Shown here piece after piece: positions 6,387-7,557 of a stretch of DNA of 7,557 bases (positions are counted from its first letter, which is position 1; each line of letters begins with the position of its first letter). The notes below the pieces were generated by a model. It saw only the letters and a list, made by a program, of their open reading frames with translations. It was not told the DNA's origin and ran no database searches. The stretch lies in NCBI GenBank assembly GCA_014730295.1, contig WJIN01000430.1, positions 1-7,557 on the forward strand. Reading direction: 5' to 3'. Both the position numbers and the translations under genes were made by a program. The stretch is from Promethearchaeota archaeon (lineage in GTDB: Archaea > Asgardarchaeota > Lokiarchaeia > Sigynarchaeales > SOKP01).

Positions 6387-7232
6387 TTACCATCTGAATG
6401 GCATGGATTTCAATAAACTAAGTGTAATTCGCTCTTCACCACCCCTTATGGCTTTTATTCCACATTTTCTTATAATTGTGGTAATCCTACCGATTTTTCC
6501 TTCACTTACGGCATGTAATCTTTTTGCGATGTTTACCGAATGAAGGTTTGAAGGTTTTTTCAATGGTAATAATGCCTCAAATGTGGCAAGGAGATTATAA
6601 TAATCATCAGTCCCATCTTCCCATAGAGGCATTTCTATGGCGGGATATCGATCCGCAACTTGTTTATCTAAATCAAGTATTTCTTTTGCTGTTTCAATAC
6701 CTACAAGAACAATTGGAATTTGTGCTCTGTTATTTAGAGATTTTAATCCATTAAGAATATCTCTCTTATGATCTCTTCTTGAATCAAGGAGATTTTGAAT
6801 TTCATCGAAAAATAACATTTTTACCTTTTGATTTTCCAATCCTACCAAGATTTTCCTACGAAGATCTCCAGTTGACCTTGTTGATTTTGCGGGATATCCA
6901 AGAGTATTAAGTATCTCAACATAGAATTCTTTTAATGTTGTTCGCTCTGGTGTTTCCACATATACCAAATTACCAATATCTGGTGAATATTTTACAATAA
7001 ACTTCCTTATCATCGTTGTTTTGCCGTTATTTGTTGGGGAAACGAGAAGCATCCCCTCCATTCGAGGTCTGACAGGTTGTTCAAGCAAGTCTAAAATTTC
7101 TTGCCATATAACTTTAATTACCTCATATTCAACAAAACTACCTTTTTGAATGAATCTAATTCTCACTTCATCATTTTCATCTATTATACTCTTTACTTTA
7201 GGATGTAAAACTCTTTTAATTTGTTTACTCAT
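6387..7232 (-). CDS. tniB: TniB/TnsC-type AAA+ ATPase of a Tn7/Tn5053-like transposon
   Basis: This is a 281-residue protein, about the normal TniB length. Walker A is SPTNNGKTT at 65-73, the characteristic TniB/TnsC form. Walker B is MLFFDEIQN at 139-147. The sensor region is PIVLVGIETAKEIL at 173-186, followed by the arginine-finger-type ADRYP at 193-197 and the family's downstream MPLW at 201-204. TniB/TnsC assembles on target DNA with ATP, is recruited by TniQ, and passes the target to the TniA transposase. The ATG overlaps the tniA stop as ATGA and has a GGGAGG 10 nt upstream, so translation is probably coupled to tniA. Translation ends 52 nt before tniQ. No catalytic residue appears to be missing, so the ATPase looks functional. 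Confidence 0.93.
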   Translation of the reverse strand: MSKQIKRVLHPKVKSIIDENDEVRIRFIQKGSFVEYEVIKVIWQEILDLLEQPVRPRMEGMLLVSPTNNGKTTMIRKFIVKYSPDIGNLVYVETPERTTLKEFYVEILNTLGYPAKSTRSTGDLRRKILVGLENQKVKMLFFDEIQNLLDSRRDHKRDILNGLKSLNNRAQIPIVLVGIETAKEILDLDKQVADRYPAIEMPLWEDGTDDYYNLLATFEALLPLKKPSNLHSVNIAKRLHAVSEGKIGRITTIIRKCGIKAIRGGEERITLSLLKSMPFRW

Positions 7233-7557
7233 TGCTTATCATCCTCCCAAAAACTAACAGAATAGATATCTGGTTTTTTTTCTTCTTTTTCTTGTTTTTC
7301 TTCCTCATCAAAAAAGAAAACTTTAGGGACAAATGTTTTTACATGATTTTTCTGCTCTTGCCTGTTATTTATATCTTTTTTTTTTAGCTCTAATTCTTGT
7401 GGAAGTTGCTTTCTGTTTATGAACTTGGATTTTTTCCTTCCTTTTTCTCGCAGACTTTGCTGTTTTCTTTAGTTCTTTGGCTTTTTGGATAATTTTTTGT
7501 CGCTGTGCCATTGTCTTTGCTAAATCCCTCTGAGACACTGATGGAGATTTCCTAATC
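7229..7557 (-). CDS. tniA: TniA/TnsB transposase, C-terminal part (5' end outside window, frameshifted)
   Basis: The gene enters from the right edge on the minus strand. The first frame reads from 7556 and carries a strongly basic helical region (SQRDLAKTMAQRQKII, then KRKEKIQVHKQKATS) and stops at a TAA at 7365-7367. A second frame runs from 7375 to a TGA at 7229-7231, through VKTFVPKVFFFDEEE and an acidic stretch to PDIYSVSFWEDDKQ. The two join exactly if the A10 run (7376-7385) is read as A9. The second frame contains the tniB ribosome-binding site and ends in an ATGA overlap with tniB, good evidence that it is translated. TniA/TnsB is the DDE transposase that cuts and joins the transposon ends. 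Its catalytic core lies outside the window. Identification rests on gene order and the tail, since no DDE motif is visible here. A C-terminal hook that binds the ATPase is known in TnsB and MuA, and the acidic tail may play that role. Confidence 0.72.
7243..7248 (-). promoter_or_regulatory. Ribosome-binding site of tniB
   Basis: GGGAGG on the minus strand lies 10 nt before the tniB ATG and inside the last codons of tniA. An ATG immediately after it (7240-7242) would give only five codons before a stop, so the ATG at 7232 is the better start. The placement suits translational coupling with the ATGA overlap. Confidence 0.6.
7376..7385 (-). other. A10 homopolymer at the tniA frame change
   Basis: Ten A residues in the coding strand sit exactly where the tniA reading frame changes. 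Reading one fewer A links the two tniA segments without a stop. Candidate explanations are a base-calling or assembly error in a long homopolymer, a real mutation that removes the last 49 codons from the main product, or polymerase slippage that yields two TniA forms. Confidence 0.6.

Noticed and set aside
6524..6754. A 76-codon + strand frame opposite tniB
   Set aside because: It is antisense to conserved tniB sensor and arginine-finger codons, with no ribosome-binding site and no domain.

Overview
The window is A+T-rich and gene-dense. It most likely comes from an archaeon or an archaeal mobile element. This rests on a divergent PCNA-like sliding clamp, a PLD/SNF2-type helicase of a kind common in archaea, and TFIIIA-type C2H2 zinc fingers, which are rare in bacteria. 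An Asgard-type host would fit the eukaryote-like zinc fingers, but no marker here proves it.

Layout. (1) Positions 1-3042, + strand: the C-terminal ~1000 residues of a large helicase with an N-terminal phospholipase-D-like motif and a complete SNF2-type motor. It is cut by the left window edge. (2) Positions 3133-4244, + strand: a divergent PCNA-like clamp with a helical N-terminal extension. The intact frame starts at a TTG at 3360, but clamp-frame coding continues upstream and joins an ATG at 3133 if one A is restored to a short A run. (3) Positions 4245-4591: no intact gene, but a possible decayed gene, a hairpin and a 10-bp direct repeat. It may contain a transposon end. (4) Positions 4592-7557, - strand: a Tn7/Tn5053-type transposition module read as tniA (C-terminal part only), tniB and tniQ. 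tniA and tniB overlap by ATGA, and tniB and tniQ are 52 nt apart.

The most notable feature is the tniQ gene. A complete TniQ domain with two zinc-binding clusters is fused in one open frame to nine consecutive TFIIIA-type C2H2 zinc fingers, several joined by TGEKP-class linkers. TniQ/TnsD proteins choose the target and recruit the TniB/TnsC ATPase. Fusing a modular sequence-reading array to TniQ suggests a transposon whose target site is set by zinc fingers, in place of the usual TnsD C-terminal domain or a CRISPR effector. In this model the fingers bind DNA, the TniQ domain loads TniB, and TniA (with its acidic C-terminal tail) joins the transposon ends there.

Two single-base homopolymer disruptions are present, one in tniA (A10 on the coding strand) and one at the 5' end of the clamp gene (A4). 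They may be sequencing or assembly errors, true decay or, for A10, functional slippage. The helicase and clamp could be cargo, a neighbouring defence or replication module, or host genes beside the insertion. The window does not show the transposon boundaries.
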